NCBI GenBank assembly: GCA_002081555.1 | Contig: KV921153.1 | Location: 1 to 40,294 of the forward strand | DNA: 40,294 bases | Direction: 5' to 3' | Source of the DNA: Protostelium mycophagum | Lineage: Eukaryota; Evosea; Variosea; Protosteliida; Protosteliaceae | Shown here: in pieces, positions 20,140-31,800 of the stretch | Position numbering within the stretch: position 1 is the stretch's first letter | Layout: each line of letters starts with the position of its first letter | The notes under the pieces: model-generated | Databases searched by the model: none | Told to the model about the DNA's origin: nothing | The model's input: only the letters and a program-made list of their open reading frames with translations | Translations under genes and position numbers: made by a program

Positions 20140-23100
20140 ATGACAGACATCATGGAGGGACGTCGTGGTAGCGTCTCTGTTAAGAGTCATCTGCCTGGAT
20201 TAAACCTCACTCCTGAGAAATTTGACAAAAGAAGGGGCGAATCCATCAAGGCTTTCAGTGTCGAACCTGCACAAATCAGAGTGACATCGGCTAGGAGCCA
20301 GGGTTCGGCCAGGTATTAAGGCAAAATTTTATGGATTTTTATTGAGGAATAATAAGGGCGTCTGTGCCTGGCAGGGGTCTTCCAAATATATCCAACTTTA
20401 ATCAATTACCACAAACTACTTCGTACCAACCACAAGTCGAGAATAGAGATGGTAAAGAAGTAGCTGTTTTCGCACCGAGGGTTGCAGCCAGAAAAATGCC
20501 ACCTCCACAGATCGGTACAGAGGAATGAAAAAACGATGACCTGATCATGTCCAGAGGAGACGCATGAGATCCCGCAGAGAGACTCAAAAACACCACCGAT
20601 CATATTGCCAGGCCAAGTGATGAGGTATATTTATTTTTCTGCTCACCACTATTGTATATAGAATGTGATTCTCAACCTCTAATTTCTTGTTGTGCATTTC
20701 TTTTGACGTTGAAAATTGAATGTGCCAGCAATTTGAAAGAGGCGGAGGCACAGATCAAGCAATCATCGACCTCTCTCGCCTTGTCATTAGCCAACATGCC
20801 CACAACGCCCAATACTCAAAACCAGGGGCCTCACGTGCCTTATGTAGTCCGTTTCAACCTTGTCAGAGAAGTATGTCGTGACGTCATCCACGATTTTTGA
20901 CTCGTTGTAGATCAACGCGATGTTAAACTCGTCACCAAATTTGGAGAAAGACCCCGAGAAATTCAGAATACTTGTGATTGGATTAGAGAGTTTACAAATT
21001 GCGGTCACGTTGAAGTCTCTCGGATATTCTGCATTCAATGCCAATACCTCTAAAGAAGCTGTTCATATCATCTCTCAAGAAAAGGGAGATTTTGGCGGGA
21101 TCTGGGTTCTACAACGACTAGCAGACGGTTCAGGTGAATTCTTTTTAGATGTTTCCTCTCAGTTTTTTGCGATCATGTCTATATTTGAGTATTTTTAAAA
21201 AGATTTTGATGAGATAAGCATTCGATTTTGTACCAAAAATAAGGCCGGCCGTCCCGTATATTCCAATGTTTGTACTCACAAAGGAGACGATGAGGCCAGA
21301 AGACAAAGCGAGGCTTTTGGAGGCGGGAATTTTTGATTGTTTTCCTCAAATTACACCGGTGGAAGTCTTGGTGACACACGTCAAGACCATCTACGAGTCC
21401 ACGTGGCTTAAGAGGCAGCTCAGAGCTCTTCTTCTCAAAGAAAAAGAAGGTGAGAAGCAATCTATGATGACAGGTGATGACGTCATGCAGAGATGATCGT
21501 GTACTATAGCGATCCTGAGAATGCTTTTTACAATCAAGAAAGGGTCACAAAATTGGAGAATCACCTTCTCATCATGGAGAATTACAAAAAAGAAGCACAA
21601 CAGATCATGTTGCTTTTGGAGGAGGAGATTCTCAAGTTGAAATCGGAGATGTTGGAGCAAGAAGAAGAGTTGAAGAAATTGAACAAGGAGAATATGGCGG
21701 GAAAATGGCGTATAACGGCTCTTTTAGACAAACGGCGGCAGCAGCGCGAAGGACAGAATGCGACCGTGCCAAAGAGTGTACTTATGAATTTGCAAGATTC
21801 GGACATGGGTGAGTCCCTCATCATAAATAGATTAATTGATTTTGAGCAGCAGTTACTACGCCAATACAGACTGTCACAAGGACAGTAGGGAGATTAACAA
21901 AGGTAATAAAATCAGGATTCAGAGGAAAAGGACCCAGAAAGATTAAAATTATCGCAGGTTTCAGATTTGCTCAGCGCGGAAGATCTCCGCAACGTGCTGA
22001 CAGGTATCGTGGAGAACCTGTCGACATCAAATCTTTACGCTCCCTCCCGTCAAGTACTGGACCAGATGGGTCTAGATGACGTAAGTTTTGGACAAAGGAG
22101 CTACAAATGACGTCAACAAGGTCTCAAAACAATATATCTTATCCTCTTTCACGGACACACACGGTTTGGACGGGCCAATCAAGCAGAGGGCAACCGTAAA
22201 GAAGACTGAATCCTTCCGAAATTTCGCCGGAACAATCGGTGTACTCGAGGAGAAGGTGATCTATTATTAGCTCCGGCACAATGAATTGAGACGTACAGGT
22301 CCGGTCACAATTCTTGATGTTCGAAGTGCACTTTGATGTGTTTTTGAGAACTCCAGACGAGCTCTCAGAATGCATCTTGGTCATGTTTGATCATTTCAAT
22401 CTGCTCGAGGACTTTGGCATTCCCATCAATCACTTGTTATGCTTCGTCAGAGCACTTCAGAAACACTATTACGACAATCCTTACCACAATTTTATGCACG
22501 CATTCGACGTGGCACAAATGTGTCTGCTATTTTTGACCAAGTCAGAGCTGAGGGAATATTTCACCAAGAATGACATTCTGGCACTTTTGACAGCCGCACT
22601 GTGTCATGACCTGTGCCATCCGGCCCTGAACAACACCTACCAAGTGAACGCCCAAACAGAACTGGCGCTCATCTACAACGACACTTCTGTTCTCGAGAAC
22701 TACCACGCCTCACAAGCGTTCAAGCTGTTGAAAGACCCTAGAAACAACATCCTCGTGGGTTTGAACCAGGCAGAGACTAAAGAGATGAGAAAATCCATCA
22801 TATCCGCTATCTTATCAACGGACATGACGGTGAGTCGAGGCGATATTGTGCGGGTCTGAAGAGGTACAGATGCACTTTGAGCTCATCTCTAAATTCACAA
22901 CGCACGTGGACGCCAAGACACAGGAGGGGAACAAAATGTTGTTTGGTCAAGACATGAAGGAGAGGCAATTGCTCATCAACGTCATCCTCCATACCGCCGA
23001 CATTTCAAACATGGCCAGACCTCCCGATCTATCGAGGAAGTGGAGTGATCTTGTGTTTAAAGAATATCTGGCCCAGGTTAGATTTATCTCTAAAGTGAAA

Positions 23101-23457
23101 ATTGAGTCTGGCAGGGAGACAGGGAGAGAGAAGAAGGGCTGCCTATTTCACCATTCATGAACAGACACGACACAAACCAGGCCAAAATGTCCCTCAACTT
23201 TATAGACTACGTCATACAACCGCTATTCAACAGTGTACTGCGGTAAATTTCCAACGCCCATCTACAATCTCATCTACAACAGGTGTCTTCCCGGGCTCCA
23301 GTTTTTGAACAAAAACATCCAGAGCAATAAGGAGACATGGTTGGTGGAGCACAGACAATCGGTGGTCAGCAATCCCCCGCCCCCCACGATACACAAGCCG
23401 TCAGGCATCGTGACGTTCAGTTTGCCGAGCGAGGAGAGTTCAGATGAGACTTTGTGA
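20140..23457 (+). CDS. RegA-like cyclic-nucleotide phosphodiesterase with degenerate receiver domain
   Basis: ATG 20140 (MTDIMEGRRGSVSV); stop 23455-23457. Order: basic, Ser/Thr-rich N-terminus; receiver-like fold (20909-21133 and 21219-21450: EKFRILVIGLESLQIAVTLK, GYSAFNANTSKEAVHII, GDFGGIWVLQ, IPMFVLTKETMRPEDK, AGIFDCFPQITPVEVL); long coiled coil (LENHLLIMENYKKEAQQIM onward, 21555-21700); class I PDE catalytic domain. The last has HNFMHAFDVAQMCLLF (H-N-x2-H), ALCHDLCHPALNN (HDxxHP metal site), LIYNDTSVLENYHA, VILHTADISNMARP and the glutamine-switch region MNRHDTNQAKMSLNFIDYVI. It hydrolyses cAMP and/or cGMP. Receiver plus PDE is the RegA architecture of Dictyostelium, where phosphotransfer to the receiver activates cAMP breakdown. 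Here the receiver lacks the acidic pair, phospho-acceptor Asp and Lys (see findings). The exon path near 21880-21960 is uncertain. Confidence 0.88.
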
Positions 23458-23587
23458 GGAGGATGTTTGTAATTAGACTGGCTCGAGGGAAGATGAAACC
23501 CATAAAGAGCGATGGAAAAGATGGGCCCTTTCATTAAGAATGGACTGATGTGAATGAGTTGATGGATAGTGCTTTTATTTTTGGCAT

Positions 23588-26500
23588 CTCTACATCGCAT
23601 CAGAAGAGATCTGGGCGGCCACGGCCTTAGCCTTGTCAGTGTTTCCGTAGTTGATTGCGAGCAATTGCTTGTTAGCGGCGGAGATGAGGTCTTGAACTCC
23701 ACCGAGAACCTTAGCAGCGGAAGATGGGTTGTTAGTGACGACGGCACCGATCTACAACGATTTAATGGAAACGTACAAGATAAATATGGTCCGCTGCTGT
23801 TCATATCTCAAGATCATCCATAACAAATAATTCACCTCAGAGAGCTCTACAAGGGAAGTGTAATCGGATTGGAAGATGGTGTGAACGCCCCATTCGTAGT
23901 CCAAAGACATCTTTCCGTCCTTGGCTCTCTTGATGAAACCTTTGACACCGGAGAACAGATCTCCGTTAAGATCTTGTGAAAGTTTCACAACGACTTGTAC
24001 TGAGTCTCCCTGGGAAACGGCGGCAACGTTGACGACAAGAGAGAGTTCATCACCCTCGTATCTGATTTTCCATGAGTTTTCTGTGTAATTTCACTGAAAA
24101 TCTCACCTCCAACCGGTCTGAGCACCGTTGGCGTTCTGGGGGGTGAAGGGGATCTATTTTTATCAAAAAATGTCCATCTACAACTAGACAAATTACCTCT
24201 TTTCCGTTGACAGAAACAGAAGAGGGGGCCCAGGTGTTGGCGAACTTGAACTCGAAGTTTCTTGACTTTGGCTGGCCCTCGTATGTACCTGCTTGACTTA
24301 GAATTTCTGCAGAATTACAAGTGTAGTTGTAGAGGGTCAAAAATCACCTTCGGGAGGGTTGACCGTCAGAGAGAGGGTGTTTCTGGACTGCTTGTAGTTC
24401 ACTGTGGTCCAAGCGTGTTGTGTGGTCTCATACTCAGTCTGGATACCAGAGTCTTCGTACAACTTGTAGCTGCTCTGTACAGAGCTGTAACCGTCGACAA
24501 ATACGAGGAATCCGATGGCCTGTACATCTCAGTCTTTTGTCGACATTTTTAAAGAATCTTTTGATTTTGAAATTACGTACGCTGGGTGCGTGGGAAGCAG
24601 ATCCGAGAAGCTGCTTCTGCTTGACGGGCCAGTAAGAGATGATGCCTCCGGTCTTCACAAAGGCGGGAACCTCAGGAAGGGTGTATTTTCCGGTAAACTC
24701 CAAAGCCTTGCTTGTAGTGTCATAGGTCTTTCCAGTGAACCAGTTGACCCATCTGAATCCTGTAGAAATCTCAGTGAAAACTCGTAGATATTTCGGAGTT
24801 CCGGACCTTGAGGGAGGAACACGTTGGTGTGGGCGAGACCTTGGTCGTCGACAGGGGAAGTCACTGGAACAACGATGACAGATTCTCCCCATGAAAATTC
24901 AGTCTTGTACTGGTAGGCCTCTGCATGACGTCAGAAATATGGATGAAATTTCGCGGAGATTCTCACGTTCGACATCGGGGTAGTCGTAGTACAGGGGGGT
25001 GTTGATGGCTCCGACTCCTGTACACATTTATTATCCGTCTACAACGATGAAGGGAAATTAATAATTTACCAGTGTCGTGTGTTTGTCTTGCCAGAGTGTA
25101 GATGTGGGGGACAAGAGAGGATCTTTGTGTGTTTCAGAAGAAATTTCAAAGAGATGCAACCTTCAATTCATTATGCGCTTTGCGCACAGCCACAACAGAT
25201 TTTTAATAAAAATTCCTCGAGAAATATTCAAATTTTCGCGGAAATTTCACCTGAGAGTGAGTGTCTCTCTCATGATGAAGAAGTTGGTCAGAGGGTATGT
25301 CCAGATTCTTCTGTCATTGTTGGCATTCTTGGTGCAGTGAGGTCTGAACACGGGAGAGAATAATCCCCACTGGTTCCATCTGGTGTCTACAACGAGTCAG
25401 AAAACTCGCAGAAAATTCGAGGAAAACTGACAGAGTTCTGGGGGACTAGCATCAGTGTGGCCTCCCAAGTCGTGGGACCAGAAAGAGTATCTACAACGAT
25501 CAGAAAAAATCCCAAAAGCTAAGAATAACATCAGCGTACCCGACGTTGTTGGCGGTGGAAGTGAAGTAAGGCTGGAAGTTGAGTGAGTTCCAGGAAGGCA
25601 CGACATCTCCGGAAAATCCGATTTGGTATCTGTGGTTACCAAGTCCTCCCCATCTACAACGAGTTCATTCCCGCCACAAAGATATCCTCTTAATTGAATC
25701 GTTGTAGATGCGAGTGTAGATGGGAATATCACCTGTGGAAGATGGTGGGTCTCTCCTTCAGATTCCATCTCTCATAATTCTTCCAAAAGACGTGGTTGAG
25801 CCAGATGGTGGGGTTCAGGCCTGGAATTTTAGTCTGCTCAGATTGCTGCCAGTCAAGCCACCAGAAATCTGCGTGAAATTTCAGCGTATTTTCGTGGGAG
25901 AAGGCGAGAGAATATGATGTCTTATTACCGATTCCTTCCTTCCAGAGAGGCTTCAACATGATGTCATGAAGTAACTCGGCATAAGTTGCGTTCGTGATCT
26001 CAAAAGGTACGTACCTTGTATTATTCAGCGAAAGTTCACTAGAATATGATGTACACTTACTGTTGAGAGGCGGGGTCAATACCTGAAGCAATGGCCATGG
26101 GGTTGTACCTGTCGAGTCAGTGCTCAAAACTCCAGGAAATTTCAATGAAAGATTCTCACTGGGCCTCAAAGGGTTGGGTTCCACTGGCGGGATGTAAGTT
26201 GAGGGTGTTACGTAATCCCTTCTGCTTGCAGTGTTCCAAGAATGCGGAAGAGTTGGGGAACAAGTGCTTGTCCCAAGTGTAACCAGTCTGAACATCTTTT
26301 CAGTCATTGTAGATGGATGACATCGAGAAAAGATTATTGGAATAAAACGGTTGTAGATGCTCACCCAGCCTGGGGTCTCACCAGCGGGGTCTCTCTTTCC
26401 AGTAGATGCCTCTTTGTAGAAAGTGATATGCCAGTCCATGTCAGTAACCAAGACGTCCAGAGGTGTCTACACCCGTAAGCGTATTTCAGGAAATTTCGTC

Positions 26501-27886
26501 GAAAATCACCTCGTGGATTTCGTATTGGCTGATGACATCACGGAGTTCAAAATCAGAGTAAGCCCAGTATCTTGAGAACCAGACTCCAAAGACATAACGG
26601 GGTGGGAGGGGTGTGCTTCCTCCAATCTGGGTGAACTCCAAGAGAGCTGGAGAGCTAAGAATAGAACAGTCGTATTGTAGAACAAAATGAAACTTAATAC
26701 AACGTAGATCTTCAAGGAAATTTCTGTGACTCACCTCTTCTGAAGTTGTAGCCGTGGCCGAGGAAGTACATGTCGATAGAGTCGGCGGAAGGGGCGGTGT
26801 CGACCCAGTGTTCCCAGGCGTCATTCTTCACGAGCCTCTTTGTGACGGTATCGTCGACTGTGATGACGTCAGATTCCGTTTCAATCGATTGAGAAGGACA
26901 CGCCCCGAAAAGCTCCATTTTTATCAAAAAAAACTTACTGACAGCCCAACCATTTCTGGAGATGAGACCGTATGTGCAGAATAAGCCCCAGTTGTTTTGT
27001 TTCTTGCAGTCTAATTCAATGGGTCCGTTGGCTCCATCCAAAGTTCTCGCTATTCAAAATCAGCCAGGTGTCGACATTTCATTCGGAAGGGTATCATATG
27101 GAGAATTGTGTTATGTTTTGTCGACATTTACACATCACGAAAATTTGTGTACAATGACTGCAGACAAAGTGAAAGGCTTGACGTGGCATGACGTCATCAC
27201 CTGTTCCCAAGAGGTTCTTATCGTCGACAGCACCGTAAGTCCAGGTCTTGTTTCCTCCTTCATTCTTTCTCACAATCTACAACGGTCAGGAAATTTCGAT
27301 GACAGCCGTGTCGCTTTTGACAGCTGCGCGGCTAAAATGACAGGCTCTGCTTGATTTGATGAGACCTCTGAAGGTCTGTGCTGTCCTGTCCATTCAAAGA
27401 TGGTGAGATGGTCAATAATTTCACCTTGAGAGATTGAGCGGTAAAATCACCACCGGTGTAGGTCAGGGTCAGGTCGCTTGTATCGATGACTACCCCGTTA
27501 CCATTACGGCTGCAGCCGTCAGATGATTTTCGAGAAGTCTATCATTTTGTGTGATCTGATAAAGACTTGCTTAGCAGAGAATTGGGGGACTGGTAATTTT
27601 CTGTTAACAATAGCCAAAGAAGCTCTGTCTTCAAAGACACCATTGTTGCCAGAAGAGTATTCCATGCGGATCAGAGCGCTGAAAGATCAGTCGTAATCGC
27701 TTTGCTTATTGTATATTATCTACCTTGTAAGAACTGTGAAACGTGCGTTGCCTTGAACGACAACGGCTTTGGAATCGGCGATGGGATCCCATTTCGAGTC
27801 GGCTATGTCTGTGAGAGACCTAAGAAAAAGAGGGGCTCACCGTATACTGCCAGAAATAAGGCCAAAAGGAGGAATGCTTTCCTCAT
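23588..27886 (-). CDS. Secreted glycoside hydrolase family 31 enzyme
   Basis: ATG 27886 with signal peptide MRKAFLLLALFLAVY; stop TAG 23588-23590; about twenty exons. N-terminal beta domain (KWDPIADSKAVVVQGNARFT; RMEYSSGNNGVFEDRASLAI; DTSDLTLTYTGGDF), then the GH31 barrel: SIDMYFLGHGYNF, GSTPLPPRYVFGVWFSRYWA, VLVTDMDWHITFYK, GYTWDKHLFPNS, catalytic segment DFWWLDWQQSEQTKIPGLNP (about 25808-25865), RWGGLGNHRYQIGFSGDVVP with the presumed acid/base Asp, SHDLGGHTD, RIWTYPLTNFF and RSSLVPHIYTLA. Distal beta domains follow (SVIVVPVTSPVDDQGLAHTN; TGKTYDTTSKALEFTGKYTL; GGIISYWPV), then an unusual C-terminus. Retaining exo-glycosidase of the alpha-glucosidase/alpha-xylosidase group, probably secreted or lysosomal. 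WWLDWQQ in place of WIDMNE suggests a substrate other than plain alpha-glucosides; which one I cannot tell. Confidence 0.88.
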
Positions 27887-27904
27887 TTTGGTTTGTGATT
27901 TGTG

Positions 27905-28127
27905 ATGGAATTACAAAAAAAACCTGTTGTCGACGTCGACATTGACACCGGAGATGTCGTGGTTGAATTATCCACAAAGAAATCTGGGGAATTGATTTCG
28001 CTGGGTAACCCTTCAATGACTCATGCACGCACTGCACAGCTGCTAAAAGGAAGCCGAGGTCGTCACAGAGAAAGCTGTGGAGGCTCTTGCACCTGAATTC
28101 GGATTGGAAAAGTCGGGACATGGCTGA
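27905..28127 (+). CDS. Putative very small protein, two exons
   Basis: ATG 27905 starts MELQKKPVVDVDIDTGDVVV, then ELSTKKSGELISL. Removing a GTAACC..GGAAG intron (about 28005-28053) joins in frame to AEVVTEKAVEALAPEFGLEK and SGHG, TGA 28125-28127, about 57 residues. The amphipathic, charged composition and the phase match favour coding, but the protein is tiny and unrecognised. Its start codon is only 18 bases from the divergent GH31 start codon, which leaves almost no room for separate promoters. It could be an antisense leader peptide or a wrong model; the unspliced frame ends at 28096. Confidence 0.35.
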
Positions 28128-28865
28128 CACCTGCGTGGAAGTGGGATCACGTGATCAAATCGCTTTGTTTTATTCGAATGAGAAATTATAGGTTACCAAA
28201 GAGCTTTTGACCTCATTGTTCTGGCTGGATCCCGTCATTCGGCTCCCCAGACAACTTCCTCTGCCATGTATAAATAAAAAATAGCTACCACTTCTAGTTT
28301 ACCGCAATGTGGTGTCTGGCATTTTGAGATAAATTATACAGAGGCCGGGCTGTTGTGCTTTTATGCACTCTGATAATTTGCTGGTGAGCGTTTTGATAAA
28401 AAAATAGGGTCTATCTATCATTATTTCTTTTTGAATTTTTTGTCCACAAAGGGATAGTTGTAGATTGACTTCCGAAACTATTTTTATCAAACTGGAACGC
28501 TCTTTTCAACAGCAATAGTTCTTCGTCCATCACTTTGAAGCCAGAAGGCAGGGATTGGCGTAGCTAAAATTCAGAAAAAAAAATGAGCTCAGTGCGACAC
28601 GGTGACGTCCAAACCTTCCGATCCATCAACAGCAGGTTTCCGCAAAGAGGCAGGCTGGGTATTCTCTTATAATAGTATTTCTGGACTATGCTTGTCTGAA
28701 GTTATGAACCTCTTGTGGTTTTTCTTTCAGAAAGAAATAAAACTGTCATAGGGACCAGAAAAATTTATTGGTTCGCTTTCTCATTTTTTGGCCGCTTCGA
28801 AGTAGAGAGCACAAGAAACGGGTACGACGTCAAGAAAGGCTCGATCCCTTCTGAAGAGATCAACA
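28128..28865. promoter_or_regulatory. Region upstream of the histidine kinase
   Basis: 738 bases without a firm gene. The frame of the kinase start is open upstream (about 28715-28865) but contains no ATG before 28866, so the real N-terminus might lie in an earlier exon. No RNA gene or repeat seen. Confidence 0.4.
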
Positions 28866-31800
28866 TGAATTTGACGGTCGACTCCTTCTTGCAGAGTCTC
28901 CCTATTCCAGCAGTCATAGTGTTACAAGACGCTTTACAGCCAAATCTTCTTACAGATGGCATCTCATGGACAGCAAGATATACAAAGGTAGGTCAATTAA
29001 AGATTCCAAGTGAGATATTCTAATTATGATCGTAGATGGAACAAAATGAAGCGTTTCGAAGCAGAGAAAATGAAGGAATCAAGTGAGATTGACTTCTGAT
29101 CTCAAGCTGATTATGTATTCTGAATTATTCAGATTAAGCTCCATTTTCGCGGACGCCAGATTCATCGCTCTTTTAGATCAATGTCTTTTAACAAATCAAC
29201 CCTCCAATCTGTCGGTTGTGCTGCCATCGTCCTCTGTCAATATCTCATGCCATCCATTTCTTGGGAAGTTCTTGTGCTATTTTCAAGAGGATTTAGATGG
29301 TGTTGATCTTTCAAAAAATGATCAGAATCAAATCTTGATTGCAGACGGCAAGATGTCAGAAAAACGAATAGATCTTTCCATCGACGAGCTGCCACACGCT
29401 TGGGCATCTGATTCACAAGGTGGTTTTTTGACGACGTCATCTTACTTTTCTTCACCCAGTTATAGAAGGAAAAAAATATATAGAAAACATATCATTTTTG
29501 GTTCTAATGTACATCTCAACACTAGAAATATCTTGAGGAAAATCACAAAAAAATAACACATGTTTTATTTGCATAGAATGCCACCTATAAATTTATTGAT
29601 TTTCATTCATCTACAACGACGATCTCAATCTGACAGGGCAACTCGACTTTGTGGGAAGATCTTGGGAAGAATACACGGGGATGACAAAACAAGATCTGAT
29701 GGGGTGGAATTGGGGCGCGATCATTCATCCTGAAGATCTAGCAGCTTCTTTAGAGGTCTGGAAGAAATCTCTGTCAACAGGAACACCTTACCGCACTTGT
29801 TACCGGGTGAAGGGGGCGAAAGGTGGGTTTTATATGTCTCAACGGTTTGATTTTCCCGCCAAAAGTGATGAGAACGAGATGAAAATTCGTTGGATTTTCT
29901 GAAAAATTCTAGGAATTTATAGGTGGCATGTAACAGAAGCTCATGCTCTGAAAAATAAAAATGGAGAAGTTACAAAATGGCTCGGTACAACATCAGATAT
30001 ACACGAGATGGTCACACTACGGCGCTCGTACGTGAAATTTCGATGAGATTTCCAACAACTGACTCGTTGTAGACAGGAGGACAATGCCTTTGCGCTGCTG
30101 AAATCTGAAAGTTGCTTGGACGCAATTGTAAATTCTAATGTAATCGGTTACGCACGCTGGGGTCTTGATGGCGTCATTCGTTACGCAAACGACGTGAGTT
30201 TTCCATGAATCTCGATGTATATTATTGTACAAAATTCACTGAAATTTCACCAGTATTTCTTGGATATAGTCGGGTACAACAAGGATGAGATGGAGGAGGG
30301 CGAAATCAATTGGTTTAAAATTGTGTCCACTGAATCACACCAATCTATTTCTGAGTATCTACAACGAGTACGTAATTCAAATTTATTTGGACTTCAAACG
30401 AATGATGAAAATATATATCTGTCATCCTCCAACATAAAGAATCCTGCTGCAGAATGTCGCATTAAGACATCATATCATCTCTGCTCCATTTTTTCCTGTT
30501 GACAAACACAGTTGCTCATAGAAAGCAAAGCGGACCAGATCGAGGTCGGATTGACCTCCCAGCAGGGTAAAAAGACATTCGTGGTGGTATCTGCTGTGAA
30601 AGTGAATGACCGTGATATCTTTGCATTTGTATCCGATATCACTGCCAGAAAAAATGCGGAGGAGGAGGCCGTGAGGACGGCAAGTTCGAAGGCTTTTTTC
30701 ATGGCTAATATCAGCCACGAGGTATTTTTATCTCCATTCAATTTCTTGAATTTTCAGAGATTTTTCTGTCTTTCTTCCTCCTAAAATTTTGAAACAGCAT
30801 GAAAGATCGTCCTCGAATTCTCATGGAAATTTCTAGTTACGTACACCTCTTAATGGGCTCTGTGGTATGATGGAACTGTTGACATGCACAACTTTAGACA
30901 ATGACCAGCGAGAATACGCCACCATCATGAAGAGGAGCGCAGACATCCTCTTAAACCTAATCAACAACGTTCTCGATTTTTCCAAGATGGAGGCCGGAAA
31001 AGTCAGTGAAATTTCTGATCGTCATTGACAATTTTGACGTGTGTCAGATGCCGCTGGATCTGTCGACGTTTCTGCCGACAGATATGGTGCAGGATGTGGT
31101 GGAATTGCTGAGTTCATCAGCAAGAGGAAAAGATGTGGAAATCATCTCGATGATTGACACTACAACGATGAAATCTATTTTGGGAGACGCTAAGAGACTA
31201 CAACAGGTATAACCTTCACTTATTATTTTTTGGATTATTCGATTTCTCCGTCTTTTCAGAGAGAAATAATTTCAATTTTAAATTTTTTTGTTAATTGACG
31301 GACAGGTTCTTTTGAATTTGATCAATAATGCAATAAAATTTGTAAATATCAAGGGTAGAATTCTAGTCCGTGCAGCACCAATTCACCACTACGAAGGCCG
31401 GACACTTTGGCGATTTGAGGTTGGATTTTCTCGTTGTAGATCTTTAAAATATGGGCAGAAAATTGAGTGAAATTTCAGGTGACAGATGACGGGCCTGGCA
31501 TCAAAGAGAATGAGAAAAAACGATTATTTCAACCTTTTGAGCAACTGCAACATGAAAATTCACTGTTAAGACCTTCAGGCACTGGGTTAGGTCTAACCAT
31601 TTGTCGACAGATTGTAGAGGTGATCATTATTTTCTGAAATTTCCGTGAATTTTCATCTATTTTTTATTTGCTCTGAAGAGATGTGACCTCTTCGATTTTG
31701 TGATAAATATTTAATTATTCTCTTACGGTTGTAGATGCACGGAGGGAAAATTGGTGTGGAGTCCGACGGGGTCAACGGCTCCACTTTTTGGTTCGAGATA

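Noticed and set aside
9222-20320. Two open frames that both end in the residues ARY (9234 and 20319), suggesting a shared C-terminal signal
   Set aside because: In both cases the last codons are a read-through of a splice donor (AG|GTATT) into an in-frame stop. Splicing continues both proteins in frame, so the shared ending is a donor artefact.
26712-27041. Exon reading ETESDVITVDDTVTK in the GH31 gene as fully coding
   Set aside because: The stretch before the acceptor GACGTCATCACAG| matches the acceptor at 1583-1594 and follows a GTAAGT donor after NGWAVS, so the first part is more likely intron.
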